This document shows, piece by piece, positions 25,668 to 33,960 of a DNA stretch of 64,000 bases. Made by a program: the position numbers and the translations under genes. The DNA is taken from positions 124,001 through 188,000 of the forward strand of contig NZ_BMTR01000001.1 of the NCBI RefSeq assembly GCF_014649775.1, written 5' to 3'. The notes under the pieces were generated by a model. It worked only from the letters and a program-made list of their open reading frames with translations. It was not told the origin of the DNA and ran no database searches. This DNA comes from Streptomyces longisporoflavus (GTDB lineage Bacteria; Actinomycetota; Actinomycetes; Streptomycetales; Streptomycetaceae). How positions within the stretch are numbered: position 1 is the first letter of the stretch; every line of letters starts with the position of its first letter.

Positions 25668-28115
25668 CTAAGAGCTGCCCAGCTTGACGATGATCCGCTG
25701 ACCGGCACCCCTCGTGCCGCTCAGATCCCCGAAGGTCAGCTTCAGGGACGTGCCCGTGACCGCCGACGTGAGCGTGGCCGGCCTGGCCGTGACCGCGGAC
25801 ACGGCGCGCTGCCAGGTGAGAGTCAGGGAGGTCTGCGCGCGCATCGGATCGCTGACGCAGATGACCGCGGTGCCGTCGCCCTTCTCGCTGATCAGCGCCG
25901 AGCAGGGCGCGCTCGCGGTGACCTTGCCCACCGTGCCGCCGAACCAGAAGTTGACGCCGGTGAAGCCGAGCGAGGGTACGGAAATCCCCTGCTGAGCGTC
26001 GGAGTTGGCCAGGACCTGGAGCCATCCGGTGTCCGCCGAGCGTGCCGCCGTCTGCGCCGCGCTCGCCCCCGGCATCAGGGCGTAGGCGTACGTCCCGTTC
26101 GTCGGGGCGGTGCCGTGATCGACGTACATCGTGAGGTACTTGCGGGCGATCGGGGTCGTGGCGCCGCCCTTGTTGATGTCGCTCCATCGGCCGGTGCGCT
26201 CCTCGCGCAGCGCCTTCACCGTTGCGCCGCCGGGAAAGACGTAACCGCCGTGGCCCCCGATGTGCGCCCACTTGGCGCCGGCGAGGGTCGCCGTCCAGGG
26301 GGTGGTGGTCGGCTTGGCGGCGCCGTCCACCTGGAAGGAGGTGGTGCCCGCGGGGCCGAGGTTGCGGTTCTCGACGGTCGTCTCGACCGCCGCGCCGTCC
26401 GTGCAGACGATGCCCGCTCCCAGGCAGACAATCGCGTCGTCCAGGCAGAACCAGGACTTCTTGGCCCGCAGGGTGCTCTGCAAGCCCTTCAAGTACTGCC
26501 CGACAGAGGCCCGTTGGCCGTCGCTCGCGCCGCCCACCCACTTCACGTCCGGCATCGACGCGCCCCAGTCGCCGCCCGCCGCGTCCGCCAGCGTCTTGCG
26601 CGAGGCCGTGATGCCGGGCAGCCGGTACGGGTCGACGGTGGGCCAGAAGGCGTCGCTGTACTGCCCGTTGGCGTAGGTGTCTCCCCACCAGTAGAGCATT
26701 CCGGAGCCGGTCTGCCAGCCGCGCAGATTCTCGCCGTTGCCCGTCTCGTAGTACGTGATGCGGGAATCGGCCATGCTGATCGAAGCGGCCCAGCCGGGGC
26801 GCCGGTGCGTGGCGCGGGCCATGTCGGGAAAGAGGCGGTGGCCGGTGGGCTCGGCGACCGCGCTCACCGAGGCGTCGTCCGCCACGTCCTGCAGCCGGGC
26901 CAGGCCCGTCAGGTCGAGCGAGGAGTCGCCGAGCGGCGGGCTGTAGTAGTCGCGCCGTATCCAGCCCTTGACCAGGCCGCGCCAGCGCGCGTTCTCGGCC
27001 GCGCTCGCACCCTGGCCGAGCAGTACGACGGCGGACATGATGGGATGCCCGCGCCGGTGGTCGTCGGCCCGGGTCTTGGCAGCGTCGGACGCTGACGACG
27101 CGGGGAGGCCGCGGCTGATGGCCCGCCCCGCCACGCCGTCCATGACCAGGCCGTTGTAGATGAACGGCGCCCACGCCTTCTCCACGGCGTCGAAGACGAT
27201 CTGCTTCTTGGCGTCCGTGACCTCCCAGGCGGAGTCGCGAAGAAGGGCGAAGAGCATGCCGAGCCCGCCGAGCAGCACCGACCCGTACGAGCCCGTGTAG
27301 GGCACGGTGGTGTGCTGGATGAACGAGCCGTCGGTGTAGAGGCCGTCGCCGGACGTCACGTACGGGAAGACGGGGGAGAGGGCGCCCGAGGCGAGGGCGA
27401 TCTTCGCGGCGGAACCGCCGACGACCCCGCGCAGCGCGAGAACGCGGCACAGGTCCACTCGGTTCGCGCCGGTGCTCGTACCGGTGTAGCTGCCCACCGC
27501 CGAGTCCGGCACGAAGTGGTCCACGGCCCTGCAGTAGTCGGCCACCCGGGTCGACGACAGGTGGTCGTACATCAGCACGCAGATGTCGAGGAGTTGCTGC
27601 GGGGCGCCTATCTGCCAGCTGTACCAGTTGCCGAAACGTGCCTGGTCCTCGTTGTAGACCTGCGTGTAGAGGTGGTCGAGGCCGGTGAGGATGCCGGACG
27701 TGAGGTCCGCGTCGCCGGTCAGGCCGGTGCCCTGCTGGCAGTAGGCGCGGGCCATGGTGCTGAGCCTGCTGTAGCCGGTCACGACGTTCGCCGAGTAGCC
27801 GTACGACTCCTGGTCGGTGTCCGGGTCGGGGTCGGCGTAGGAGATGTCCGGCCACAGGGAACCCGGGGCGGGAGCCATGGTGTCGAGCAACTCCCGTGCG
27901 GTGGCGCCGAGTTCGGCGAGGCGGCTCTTGAACGGCTCGGCCGTGGGGGAGAAGCCCTCGCCGAGTATCAGGGTGCGCCACTTGGCACGCAGCGCCGCGT
28001 ACTCGTCGGCCGCCGCTGTCGCCTCCTCGGCGGGCAGCAGCCCTGACGAGGAGAGGGCGAGCGCGGAGCCGCCGGTGGTCAGCAGGAAGGCACGGCGGGA
28101 CCAAGGAGCGTGCAT
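25668..28115 (-). CDS. Secreted polysaccharide lyase family 8 (hyaluronate/chondroitin/xanthan lyase type)
   Basis: 815 aa. A twin-arginine signal (SRRAFLLTTGG) opens the protein, so it is exported folded. Residues about 50-400 form the alpha/alpha toroid and the rest the beta-sandwich domains. The catalytic triad is present with the exact spacing of pneumococcal hyaluronate lyase: N218 (GANRVDL), H268 (SFIQHTTVP) and Y277 (TGSYGS), that is N to H 50 and H to Y 9 residues. It cleaves uronic-acid polymers by beta-elimination. GGAG is 5 nt before the ATG at 28113-28115. A LacI-type palindrome lies 50 bp upstream, suggesting sugar control. Exact polymer cannot be decided. Confidence 0.92.
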   Translation of the reverse strand: MHAPWSRRAFLLTTGGSALALSSSGLLPAEEATAAADEYAALRAKWRTLILGEGFSPTAEPFKSRLAELGATARELLDTMAPAPGSLWPDISYADPDPDTDQESYGYSANVVTGYSRLSTMARAYCQQGTGLTGDADLTSGILTGLDHLYTQVYNEDQARFGNWYSWQIGAPQQLLDICVLMYDHLSSTRVADYCRAVDHFVPDSAVGSYTGTSTGANRVDLCRVLALRGVVGGSAAKIALASGALSPVFPYVTSGDGLYTDGSFIQHTTVPYTGSYGSVLLGGLGMLFALLRDSAWEVTDAKKQIVFDAVEKAWAPFIYNGLVMDGVAGRAISRGLPASSASDAAKTRADDHRRGHPIMSAVVLLGQGASAAENARWRGLVKGWIRRDYYSPPLGDSSLDLTGLARLQDVADDASVSAVAEPTGHRLFPDMARATHRRPGWAASISMADSRITYYETGNGENLRGWQTGSGMLYWWGDTYANGQYSDAFWPTVDPYRLPGITASRKTLADAAGGDWGASMPDVKWVGGASDGQRASVGQYLKGLQSTLRAKKSWFCLDDAIVCLGAGIVCTDGAAVETTVENRNLGPAGTTSFQVDGAAKPTTTPWTATLAGAKWAHIGGHGGYVFPGGATVKALREERTGRWSDINKGGATTPIARKYLTMYVDHGTAPTNGTYAYALMPGASAAQTAARSADTGWLQVLANSDAQQGISVPSLGFTGVNFWFGGTVGKVTASAPCSALISEKGDGTAVICVSDPMRAQTSLTLTWQRAVSAVTARPATLTSAVTGTSLKLTFGDLSGTRGAGQRIIVKLGSS

Positions 28116-28163
28116 GGGGTCTCCGATGGAGGAGGGAGGAGGGGGAGGGGGGCGGGCGCGAGA

Positions 28164-28175
28164 GCAAGCGCTTTC
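28164..28175 (-). promoter_or_regulatory. LacI-type operator upstream of the PL8 gene
   Basis: GCAAGCGCTTTC, centred on the palindrome AAGCGCTT (28166-28173). This is the form of binding sites of LacI-family sugar repressors in Streptomyces. It lies between the divergent lyase and hydrolase genes, nearer the lyase. The run between it and the lyase ATG is an unusually pure G/A tract. Confidence 0.55.
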
Positions 28176-28220
28176 TAGCACGGGGCCGGGCCACTGCTCA
28201 ATGGTTCGGACGACGCGCTG

Positions 28221-28226
28221 TAGCGT
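28221..28226 (+). promoter_or_regulatory. -10 hexamer TAGCGT, leaderless start
   Basis: TAGCGT is 7 nt before the ATG at 28234. Confidence 0.45.
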
Positions 28227-28233
28227 CAGGGGC

Positions 28234-28917
28234 ATGAGCGATCACGCAGTGGTGGATGTGGGCGACGTACGCCTGGCCTATCGGACCTGGGGCGACTCGT
28301 ACGGAGCGCCTGTCGTGCTGCTGCACGGGCTCGGCGGTTCCTCGGAGAGCTGGGAGCAGGTCGGGCGGCTGCTCGGCGAGGAGTGGCGGGTGTACGCGCT
28401 TGATCTGCGCGGGCACGGGGAGAGCGACTGGCCCGATGAGTACTCGGTCGAACTGATGCGGGACGACGTGCTCGGCTTCCTCGACGAGCTCGGCCTGGAC
28501 CGCGTCGGCGTCATCGGCCACTCCATGGGCGGGGTCGTGGCGTACCTCCTCGCGCAGGAGCACCCCGACCGCGTGGAGCGGCTCGTCCTGGAGGAGACGC
28601 CGCCGCCCTATCCGCGCGACTGGGTCGAGGCCCCGCGCCCCGAGGAGGCCATCGACTTCGACTGGCCCGTCTCTCCGGCGATCCGCGCCCAGATCTTCGG
28701 GCCCGACCCGGAGTGGGCCGAGCGGCTCGGCGAAATCGTCGCGCCCACCCTGATCGTGGCGGGCGGCCCGGACAGCAGCATGCCGCAGGGGCGCATCCCG
28801 GACATGGCCGCGGAGATCCCCGACTCCAGGGTGATCACGATCCCGGTCGGGCACTCGGTGCACGAGGGAAGCCCGCAACAGTTCGCGGAGCAGGTCAGCG
28901 CGTTCTTCACCAGCTGA
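28234..28917 (+). CDS. Alpha/beta hydrolase
   Basis: 227 aa. Lipase-type nucleophile elbow GHSMGG with S97; the acid is D180 (GGPDSSM) and the base H207 (PVGHSVHEG). The oxyanion segment is VLLHGLGGSSESW. The cap region is very short, so the active site is open. Substrate unknown. Divergent from the PL8 lyase gene. The last codon enters a 21-bp tandem repeat. Confidence 0.9.
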   Translation: MSDHAVVDVGDVRLAYRTWGDSYGAPVVLLHGLGGSSESWEQVGRLLGEEWRVYALDLRGHGESDWPDEYSVELMRDDVLGFLDELGLDRVGVIGHSMGGVVAYLLAQEHPDRVERLVLEETPPPYPRDWVEAPRPEEAIDFDWPVSPAIRAQIFGPDPEWAERLGEIVAPTLIVAGGPDSSMPQGRIPDMAAEIPDSRVITIPVGHSVHEGSPQQFAEQVSAFFTS

Positions 28918-28984
28918 GGTGCTTGCCTCGCCGGCTGAGCCGCTTCCGTCACAAGCTGCGCCGCTTCCCTCGCCGGCTGTGCGG
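28907..28984. repeat. 21-bp degenerate tandem repeat, 3.7 copies
   Basis: Units at 28907-28927, 28928-28948, 28949-28969 and a partial at 28970-28984, each like TCGCCGGCTGAGCCGCTTCC plus one base. The first unit contains the hydrolase stop codon; the last runs into the terminator. It looks like local duplication of the gene's 3' end. Confidence 0.7.
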
Positions 28985-29009
28985 GGCGCGGTCCGACCGC
29001 GCCCCGCAC
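28979..29009. terminator. Bidirectional hairpin terminator
   Basis: GTGCGGGGCGCGG pairs perfectly over 13 bp with CCGCGCCCCGCAC around a 5-nt loop, between two convergent genes. No T-run. Confidence 0.8.
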
Positions 29010-29024
29010 CACGTGTGCCGGACG

Positions 29025-29852
29025 CTACGCCGGGCGGGGCCGTGACAGGTGGAGGCGGGTGTAATAGCGGCCCTCGGCCTCCAGGCCGGCGGGGTCCTCA
29101 CCGGCTTTGAGTACTTGCGCCACGGCGCCCGCCTGTTCGACGGGGTCGGTGAACAGCCGCTGCGGGTAGGTCCGTTCGGGATCGGTCTCGGTGGCGAGGC
29201 CGTGGGCGTCGAGGACGGCGAGGATCTGCTGGAAGGGCACCGTGCGCAGGACGAACGCGCTCACCCACACCGGGACGCGCGTCGCGTCGAGGAGCGCCTC
29301 GAAGGTGCGGTGCGTGATGTAGCCGATGCCGCCGGTGACCGTGATCAGGCCGACGCGCCCCACGGCACGGCACAGCTCGTCGCTGGGCGGGTGCCGCTCG
29401 AGGTTCTCGGCATAGGCCTCGTCGAGCAACCCCACCTCCAGGGCGTAGCTGGTGGCGTTGCCGGCCGTGTCGAGACCGATGACCGGGACCGCGTCCGTCC
29501 GCCGCCGCGAGGCGTAGAACTCCTTGTCGGCCTCGATGAGTTCACCGCGGGTGAGGGCGGCGGTCTCGGCACTGGTGTAGTGCGCGTACAGGTCCGCGAG
29601 CGTGAGGTCGTGGTTGAGCAGCGCCGCGTTGATCCCGTAGGAGCAGCAGAGGTCGAGGACCGTGACGGGGAGGCGGGTACCGCGCACCTCGGACCGCTGG
29701 GCGAGCGTGTGCCGGAAGACGTTCTGAGCCTGCTGCGGTATCTCGTACTGCAGGGGGGCCAGCGTGCGGAAGTAGGCGCGGGGGTCGGGCCTGTCGTAGA
29801 TGTCGTCGAACCGGGTCTTGCCTGCCGCGGTGGCGGTGCGGGCACCGTTCAT
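29025..29852 (-). CDS. SAM-dependent methyltransferase-like protein
   Basis: 275 aa. VTVLDLCCSYGINAALLNHD is a class I methyltransferase motif I variant (D-L-x-C-S-Y-G-I in place of D-x-G-x-G-x-G). The rest has no distinctive motif. Of two ATGs, the second (29850-29852) is better placed, 7 nt after GGAGG. No partner genes. Activity uncertain because the glycine-rich loop is unusual. Confidence 0.75.
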   Translation of the reverse strand: MNGARTATAAGKTRFDDIYDRPDPRAYFRTLAPLQYEIPQQAQNVFRHTLAQRSEVRGTRLPVTVLDLCCSYGINAALLNHDLTLADLYAHYTSAETAALTRGELIEADKEFYASRRRTDAVPVIGLDTAGNATSYALEVGLLDEAYAENLERHPPSDELCRAVGRVGLITVTGGIGYITHRTFEALLDATRVPVWVSAFVLRTVPFQQILAVLDAHGLATETDPERTYPQRLFTDPVEQAGAVAQVLKAGEDPAGLEAEGRYYTRLHLSRPRPA

Positions 29853-30208
29853 GGGCATGCCTCCTCGTGCTGAGTGGTGGGGTCTGTGGCCGCGATACGT
29901 CTATCCGACCCCTGGCTCAACCCGGTAGACCTCCTGGCGGTTACCGGCCACCGCGGCGCTCGGAGGTCCGTGAAACCGCCCCGGCCCGTTACGTTTGCGC
30001 GCTGGTCGAAGCCCGGTGATCCGCTGCCGGCCGACGTCACCTCCGATGCTGGTTCAGGCCCGAACGGCTGGGATCAGGCCCATACCGCGTCGGCAGCCGC
30101 ATGCCGCAGCCGTGGTCGGGGCCCGGTCCGCTCTCCCGAGTTGCCACTCAATATCAAGGTATGCCCTGGTTTGCCCGCGGTCGAGTCTCTGCCGTCCCCT
30201 CCGCTGAC
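29853..30208. other. Intergenic region between divergent methyltransferase genes
   Basis: About 360 bp without a convincing gene. It must carry both promoters; only the -10 of the right-hand gene is recognisable. Confidence 0.4.
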
Positions 30209-30214
30209 TAGGGT
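30209..30214 (+). promoter_or_regulatory. -10 hexamer TAGGGT, leaderless start
   Basis: TAGGGT is 7 nt before the GTG at 30222, and no ribosome site is present. Confidence 0.5.
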
Positions 30215-30221
30215 GGGCACG

Positions 30222-30950
30222 GTGTTCACCTCCCAGGGACCCACGCTCCGCGAGCTGGCCGTGCAGGCTCTCTCCTCCGTCGAGGACGGCTATGACCTGC
30301 TGGCCCCGAAGTTCGACCACACCCCCTTCCGTACGCCCGACCGGATCCTGCACGCCGTCGCGGACGGGCTGCGCGGCCTCGGGCCCTTCGACGCGGGTCT
30401 CGATGTCTGCTGCGGCACCGGCGCGGGCGTCGAGACGCTGCTGCCGCTGTGCCGGCAGCGGGTCACCGGAGTCGACTTCAGCGCCGGGATGCTGGCGCGG
30501 GCGCGGGATTCCGTCGGGCCGCGGGAGGGCGGGCCCGCGGTGGAGTGGGTGCGGGCCGACGCCCGCGCGCTGCCGTTCGCGGACTCCTTCGACCTGGCGG
30601 TGAGCTTCGGTGCGTTCGGGCATTTCCTGCCCGCCGAGCGGCCACGGCTGTTCGCGGAGGTCCACAGGGCGCTGCGGCCCGGCGGGGTCTTCGCCTTCCC
30701 CGTGGGGGCGCCGCAGCCCATGACGTCGCCGCTGTACTGGGCGCTGCTCGGCTTCGACGGGGTGATGCGCGTGCGGAATCTGCTGTGGCGCCCCTCGTTC
30801 GTCATGTACTACCGGACCTTCCCGCTGCGGGGTGTGCTGCGCGACCTGCGTCGGGTCGGGTTCACTACGCGGCTTCGCCCGCTGGAGGAGTTCGGTCGCA
30901 GGGCCGACGGCAGCCCCAACTGGTGCCTGGTCGAGGCGCGCAAGGTCTGA
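30222..30950 (+). CDS. Class I SAM-dependent methyltransferase
   Basis: 242 aa. Motif I AGLDVCCGTGAGVETLL, acidic residue in VTGVDFSAGMLARAR, and motif post-II EVHRALRPGGVFAFPVGAP place it in the UbiE/Methyltransf_11 group of small-molecule methyltransferases. The N-terminal YDLLAPKFDHTPF helix is typical of relatives that act on quinones, sterols or lipids. GTG start 7 nt after a TAGGGT box. Convergent with the GlxA-like gene. Confidence 0.9.
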   Translation: MFTSQGPTLRELAVQALSSVEDGYDLLAPKFDHTPFRTPDRILHAVADGLRGLGPFDAGLDVCCGTGAGVETLLPLCRQRVTGVDFSAGMLARARDSVGPREGGPAVEWVRADARALPFADSFDLAVSFGAFGHFLPAERPRLFAEVHRALRPGGVFAFPVGAPQPMTSPLYWALLGFDGVMRVRNLLWRPSFVMYYRTFPLRGVLRDLRRVGFTTRLRPLEEFGRRADGSPNWCLVEARKV

Positions 30951-31004
30951 GCGGCGTGGCGGGCGGCGTCCAGGCCGGCGCAATCCCTCTCGGCGTCCCG
31001 CGAG

Positions 31005-31943
31005 TCACTGGAACGCCTTGCGGTAGGCCTGCGGGCTGACGCCGGCGACGCGCTTGAAGCGGTCGCGGAACGCGGTGGGTGAGCCGAAGCCGACCTGGAC
31101 GGCGATGCGCTCGACGGAGTGCCCCGTCGTTTCGAGCAGATGCTGGGCTTGCCGGATCCGCGTGCGGTGCAGCCATTGCAGCGGTGTGCTGCCCGTCTGT
31201 TCCCGGAAGCGGCGCAGCAGGGTGCGGGTGCTCATGCCCGCCTGACCGGCGATGTCCTCCAGGGTGAGCTCCCGCTTGGCGTTCTCCTCCAGCCAGAGCA
31301 GCAGCGGTTCGAGTTCGGATCCCCGGGGCGTGGGCGGTGCCTCGGCGACGATGAACTGGGCCTGGCCGCCCTCGCGTTCCAGGGGCATGACCGAGAGACG
31401 GGCGGCGTCCGCGGCGACGGCGGAGCCGTAGTCGCGGCGGATCAGATGCAGACACAGGTCGAGTCCGGCGGCGGCCCCGGCGGACGTCAGGATCTGCCCG
31501 TTGTCGACGTAGAGGACGTCCGGATCGACGTCGATGTCGGGATAGCACTCGGCGAGCCTGTCCGCGGCCAGCCAGTGCGTGGTGGCGCGCAGCCCGGACA
31601 GGAGGCCGGCCGCCGCCAGCGTGAAGGTGCCCACGCAGATGGACGCGATCCGGGTGCCGTCTGCCGCCGCCTCCCGCAGCGCGTCGAGCACCGCCTCGGG
31701 GACCGCCCTGGTGACGTCGGAGATGCCGGGCACGATGATCGTGTCCGCGTCCGCGAGCCCTTCGAGGCCCCACGGTGCCTGGATCGTGAACGGACCCGCG
31801 TCCGTCTGCGGCGCGGCGGCGCAGACACGCACCCGGTAGCCGGGCCGTCCGCCGGGCAGCCGGGTGCGGCCGAAGACCTCGATGGGCGTGGACAGGTCGA
31901 AGGGGATGACGGTGTCCAGCGCCAGGACGGCCACAGTATGCAT
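31005..31943 (-). CDS. GlxA-like transcriptional regulator (DJ-1/PfpI domain plus AraC helix-turn-helix)
   Basis: 312 aa. Residues 1-170 are a DJ-1/PfpI amidotransferase-like domain; SICVGTFTLAAAGLL carries the nucleophile-elbow Cys. Residues about 215-312 are an AraC DNA-binding domain with two helix-turn-helix units (TLEDIAGQAGMSTRTLLRRF and VERIAVQVGFGSPTAFRDRF). The enzyme-like half probably senses a ligand. TACGTT lies 6 nt before the ATG (leaderless). Two 11-bp direct repeats upstream at 31971-31992 could be its binding site, shared with the divergent membrane-protein gene. Confidence 0.92.
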   Translation of the reverse strand: MHTVAVLALDTVIPFDLSTPIEVFGRTRLPGGRPGYRVRVCAAAPQTDAGPFTIQAPWGLEGLADADTIIVPGISDVTRAVPEAVLDALREAAADGTRIASICVGTFTLAAAGLLSGLRATTHWLAADRLAECYPDIDVDPDVLYVDNGQILTSAGAAAGLDLCLHLIRRDYGSAVAADAARLSVMPLEREGGQAQFIVAEAPPTPRGSELEPLLLWLEENAKRELTLEDIAGQAGMSTRTLLRRFREQTGSTPLQWLHRTRIRQAQHLLETTGHSVERIAVQVGFGSPTAFRDRFKRVAGVSPQAYRKAFQ

Positions 31944-31949
31944 GGCGGC

Positions 31950-31955
31950 AACGTA
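31950..31955 (-). promoter_or_regulatory. -10 hexamer TACGTT of the GlxA-like gene
   Basis: Read on the minus strand, TACGTT is followed by GCCGCC and the ATG. Confidence 0.45.
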
Positions 31956-31970
31956 CGACAGAGGCGCGTT

Positions 31971-31992
31971 CCCGCCAAGCGCCCGCCAAGCG
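31971..31992. repeat. Two tandem 11-bp direct repeats, candidate AraC-type site
   Basis: CCCGCCAAGCG occurs twice with no spacer, 16 bp upstream of the -10 of the GlxA-like gene. AraC-family proteins bind direct repeats, so this is a plausible autoregulatory site. Confidence 0.45.
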
Positions 31993-32213
31993 CAGCCAGC
32001 GGTGATTACGGCGTCGTCTGAGCCCGTGAGCTGCGGAGCGGGGCGATGGCGGTATTTGTGCGAAGCCTGTCACTATTGCCACTGGTCGATGGCTGTGGGC
32101 GCTGGCTAATGTCGGCGGTCGGGTCCCTGCCGGGAGCCGCCGGATCTCCGCCGTCCCTGCGGGAAACCGTTCCCTCCGAGAATCCGTTCTCCGAATGTCC
32201 GAGGACCCCTGCC

Positions 32214-32732
32214 GTGACCAAGTTCTTCCTGACGCTCCACGTGCTGGCCGCCATTCTCGCCGTCGGCCCGGTCACCGTCGCCGCCAGCATGTTCCCCCCG
32301 GCCCTGCGCCGGGCACAGGCCGATCCGCGGGACGGGGCGGCCGTCGCCTCGCTGCGGCTGCTGCAGCGCATCTGCTCCGTGTACGCGTTCGTCGGCGTCG
32401 CCGTCCCCGTCACCGGGTTCGTGACCGCCGGCAGCCTGGGCGTGCTCGGCAGCGCCTGGCTGATCGCCTCGATCATCATCACGATGGCCGCGGCAGTGGT
32501 GCTCATCGTCCTTGTCCTGCCGCGCCAGGAGGCGGCGCTCGCAGCGGTGTCCGGGGAGGGTGAGGGCGGCACGGGTGACACCGGCGGTCAACAGGGTGGC
32601 GGGGCGGGCGCGGTGGCCGTGGGAGAACACACCGGTGCGCAACTTGCCATGTACACCGGCATCTTCAACCTACTCTGGGTCACCGTCACCGTCCTCATGA
32701 TCATCAGGCCCGGCTCCACGACCGGGGCTTGA
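32214..32732 (+). CDS. DUF2269-like integral membrane protein
   Basis: 172 aa with four hydrophobic helices: residues about 1-25 (KFFLTLHVLAAILAVGPVTV), 55-80, 82-105 and 148-168. A glycine/glutamate-rich loop of about 40 residues separates helices 3 and 4. GTG start with GAGGA 10 nt upstream. Divergent from the GlxA-like regulator, which may control it. No biochemical function is known. Confidence 0.78.
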   Translation: MTKFFLTLHVLAAILAVGPVTVAASMFPPALRRAQADPRDGAAVASLRLLQRICSVYAFVGVAVPVTGFVTAGSLGVLGSAWLIASIIITMAAAVVLIVLVLPRQEAALAAVSGEGEGGTGDTGGQQGGGAGAVAVGEHTGAQLAMYTGIFNLLWVTVTVLMIIRPGSTTGA

Positions 32733-32748
32733 TCAGAGGGAGTCAGGG

Positions 32749-33960
32749 TCAGAGGAAGTGGAAGCCCGGCCTCGGGTGCATGAGGAAGTCGTGGTGCGAG
32801 ATGTTCCACGCGTACGCACCCGCCATAGCGAACACCACCCGGTCCCCGGCCCGCAGCCCCGCCGCTGGCACCCGCCGGGCCAGGACGTCCTTCGGGGTGC
32901 ACAACTGCCCCGCGAACGTCACCCGGTCCTGCCGGGCCTCGGACCGCGGCCAGGGATGCGGCCACGGGTCGCGCGCCGGGAGCACGGTGCAGGGCTGGTC
33001 ATGGCCCTTGGCCGCGGGGGTGCGCAGGTGGTGGGTGCCGCCGCGCACCACGGCGAACTCCTCGCCGTGGCTCTGCTTCACGTCAAGAACCTCGGTGGCG
33101 TACCAGCCGCAGTACGCGCTCAGCGCCCGGCCCGGCTCGACGCGGAGCGTCAGTCCGGGGTGCGCCGCGCAGAGGCGGGCGAGGCCCTCGCCGTACCGGG
33201 CCCAGTCGAAGAGCGCACCGGGGTCGGTGTAGTCCGCGCTCATCCCGCCGCCGACGTTCACCTCCGCGAGCCGGATGCCGTGCCGCCGTGCGAGCGCCTG
33301 TGACCAGGTCACGATGGTCTCGGCCACGGCGAGCTGCCGGGGCGCGTCGAGGCCGCTGGCCAAATGGGCGTGCACGCCAAGCAGACGGAGCTGCGGGAGG
33401 CTGCCGTCCGAGAACGCCGCGACCACGGTGTCGGCCTCGGCGGGATCGAGGCCGAAGGGCGTGGGCCGCCCGCCCATCGTGAGGGAACTGCCCTCAAGGG
33501 CGTCGAGGGAGGCGCCGTCGAGGCCGAGATTGAACCGGAGCAGTACGCCCACGTGTGTGTGCGGCGCGACGCGGGCGGCGATCGCGGCCAGCATCCGCAG
33601 CTCGTAGGCGCTCTCGACGTGAAAGCGTGCCACGCCGAGCTCAAGGGCGGCCGTGATCTCGTCCGGCGTCTTGCCGGGCCCGCCGAAGGCCAGCGGGTGC
33701 TCGGGCACCGCCTTGGCCACATGGGCGAGTTCGCCGCCCGACGAGACCTCGTAGCCCTCCACGTGCGGAGCGAGCGCGGCAAGGATCTCGGGCTCCGGAT
33801 TGGCCTTGGCGGCGTAGTAGAGCTCTACCTGCGGGGGCAGCGCGGCCCGCACGGCGGTGGCATGCGCGTCCAGCGCCGCGAGGTCGTACAGGTAGGCGGG
33901 CAGCTCCTGCGGGGCCAGACCGAGGGCGCGGTCACGTACGGCGGCAGTGGGGGCGGTCAT
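32749..33960 (-). CDS. PLP-dependent amino acid decarboxylase of a siderophore operon (PvsE/SbnH-like)
   Basis: 403 aa, type III (alanine racemase/DapDC) fold. PLP lysine is K52 in LYYAAKANPEPE. Later landmarks are VNVGGGMSADYTD (phosphate loop), LRVEPGRALSAYCG, and GQLCTPKDVL with the C-terminal catalytic Cys. The ATG overlaps the stop of the upstream NIS synthetase gene (ATGA). In vibrioferrin (PvsE) and staphyloferrin B (SbnH) clusters, relatives make the amine building block of the siderophore by decarboxylating an amino acid or an intermediate. Lysine or DAP biosynthesis is unlikely given the operon. Last gene of the operon. Confidence 0.88.
   Translation of the reverse strand: MTAPTAAVRDRALGLAPQELPAYLYDLAALDAHATAVRAALPPQVELYYAAKANPEPEILAALAPHVEGYEVSSGGELAHVAKAVPEHPLAFGGPGKTPDEITAALELGVARFHVESAYELRMLAAIAARVAPHTHVGVLLRFNLGLDGASLDALEGSSLTMGGRPTPFGLDPAEADTVVAAFSDGSLPQLRLLGVHAHLASGLDAPRQLAVAETIVTWSQALARRHGIRLAEVNVGGGMSADYTDPGALFDWARYGEGLARLCAAHPGLTLRVEPGRALSAYCGWYATEVLDVKQSHGEEFAVVRGGTHHLRTPAAKGHDQPCTVLPARDPWPHPWPRSEARQDRVTFAGQLCTPKDVLARRVPAAGLRAGDRVVFAMAGAYAWNISHHDFLMHPRPGFHFL

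Noticed and set aside
28116..28235. N-terminal extension of the PL8 lyase beyond the ATG at 28115
   Set aside because: It would translate the G/A tract and the LacI-type operator and move the twin-arginine signal away from the N-terminus.
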